NCBI GenBank assembly: GCA_038230695.1
Contig: JBBRMT010000286.1
Span: 1 to 5,303, forward strand
Direction of reading: 5' to 3'
DNA length: 5,303 bases
From: QHBQ01 sp038230695
GTDB lineage: Bacteria; Chloroflexota; Chloroflexia; QHBQ01
Shown here: one piece after another, positions 5,116 to 5,303 of the stretch
Layout of the letters: every line of letters starts with the position of its first letter
Position numbering within the stretch: position 1 is the first letter of the stretch
Notes under the pieces: generated by a model
What the model was told of the DNA's origin: nothing
The model's database searches: none
The model's input: the letters and a program-made list of their open reading frames with translations, nothing else
Position numbers and translations under genes: made by a program

Positions 5116-5303
5116 TTACTTGCTACGCAATTGTGGAAACAGTATAACATCTCGGATATTGGTTTGTCCAGTGAAGATCATCGCCAGACGGACGAGGCCA
5201 ATGCCAATGCCACCAGTAGGGGGCATTCCGTAGGCCAGCGAGGTGAGGAAGTCCACATCCATGCGGGCAGCCTCCTCAACGCCAGCGGCGGCATCGCGGC
5301 CAG
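5116..5303 (-). CDS. lysS: Lysyl-tRNA synthetase, C-terminal fragment (5' end outside window)
   Basis: The last 61 residues and the stop (TAA at 5118-5116) of a class II aminoacyl-tRNA synthetase, which charges tRNA-Lys with lysine in the cytoplasm. Seen: GVEEAARMDVDFLTSL, then YGMPPTGGIGIG and IRDVILFPQLR. YGMPPTGG-G-G with the IRDV-LFP ending is the LysS form of motif 3 and the C-terminus. AspS and AsnS differ here (for example, an HGG-type motif). The motif 3 arginine is present (GIGIGLVRL), but the residue before it is Val where I expect Asp from the usual GIDRL. The gene is cut by the window edge and is not itself damaged as far as it can be seen. tRNA-Asn follows on the same strand. Confidence 0.92.
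   Translation of the reverse strand, partial: GRDAAAGVEEAARMDVDFLTSLAYGMPPTGGIGIGLVRLAMIFTGQTNIRDVILFPQLRSK

Overview
The window most likely comes from a member of the Chloroflexota (Chloroflexales or a relative). I infer this from the FmdB-type zinc-ribbon protein, whose C-terminal half (a 'DENDPRSIARF...' block and an Asp/Glu-rich helix) resembles Chloroflexota homologues as I remember them, and from the small GTAGGGGCG palindromes scattered through and beside the genes. No search was run, so the assignment is an inference. All recognisable genes lie on the minus strand and are described in transcription order, from the high-coordinate end.

Right end (4953-5303): the last 61 codons of lysyl-tRNA synthetase (lysS), running in from outside the window. 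A GC-rich hairpin follows, then a complete tRNA-Asn(GTT) gene 91 bp beyond the lysS stop. Together they form a small translation-related cluster. The following 330 bp are non-coding. They hold a terminator-like hairpin with a T run and a pair of inverted GC-rich repeats.

Middle (3677-4618): a 313-residue glycoside-hydrolase-like protein with a strong Shine-Dalgarno site. Its clan GH-A signature pieces (acid/base Asn-Glu-Pro, nucleophile Glu) come first, and the segments that look like the first three barrel strands come last. It therefore reads as a circularly permuted (beta/alpha)8 barrel. Downstream, 3171-3676 is a non-coding repeat island built from palindromic GTAGGGGCG elements inside an outer inverted repeat.

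Left half (31-3170): two genes that look like an operon. The first encodes an 883-residue membrane-anchored TPR/lytic transglycosylase (Slt70 type, GH23), which would cleave peptidoglycan outside the membrane. The second encodes the FmdB-family protein, whose ribosome binding site overlaps the first gene's stop codon. A near-consensus promoter (TTGACA, 18 bp, TATACT) sits so close to the transglycosylase ATG that the message would be leaderless or nearly so.

I found no mobile-element gene, CRISPR array or defence system. The most notable points are the in-frame repeat-derived segment at the transglycosylase N-terminus, the apparently permuted glycosidase, and the repeat island.
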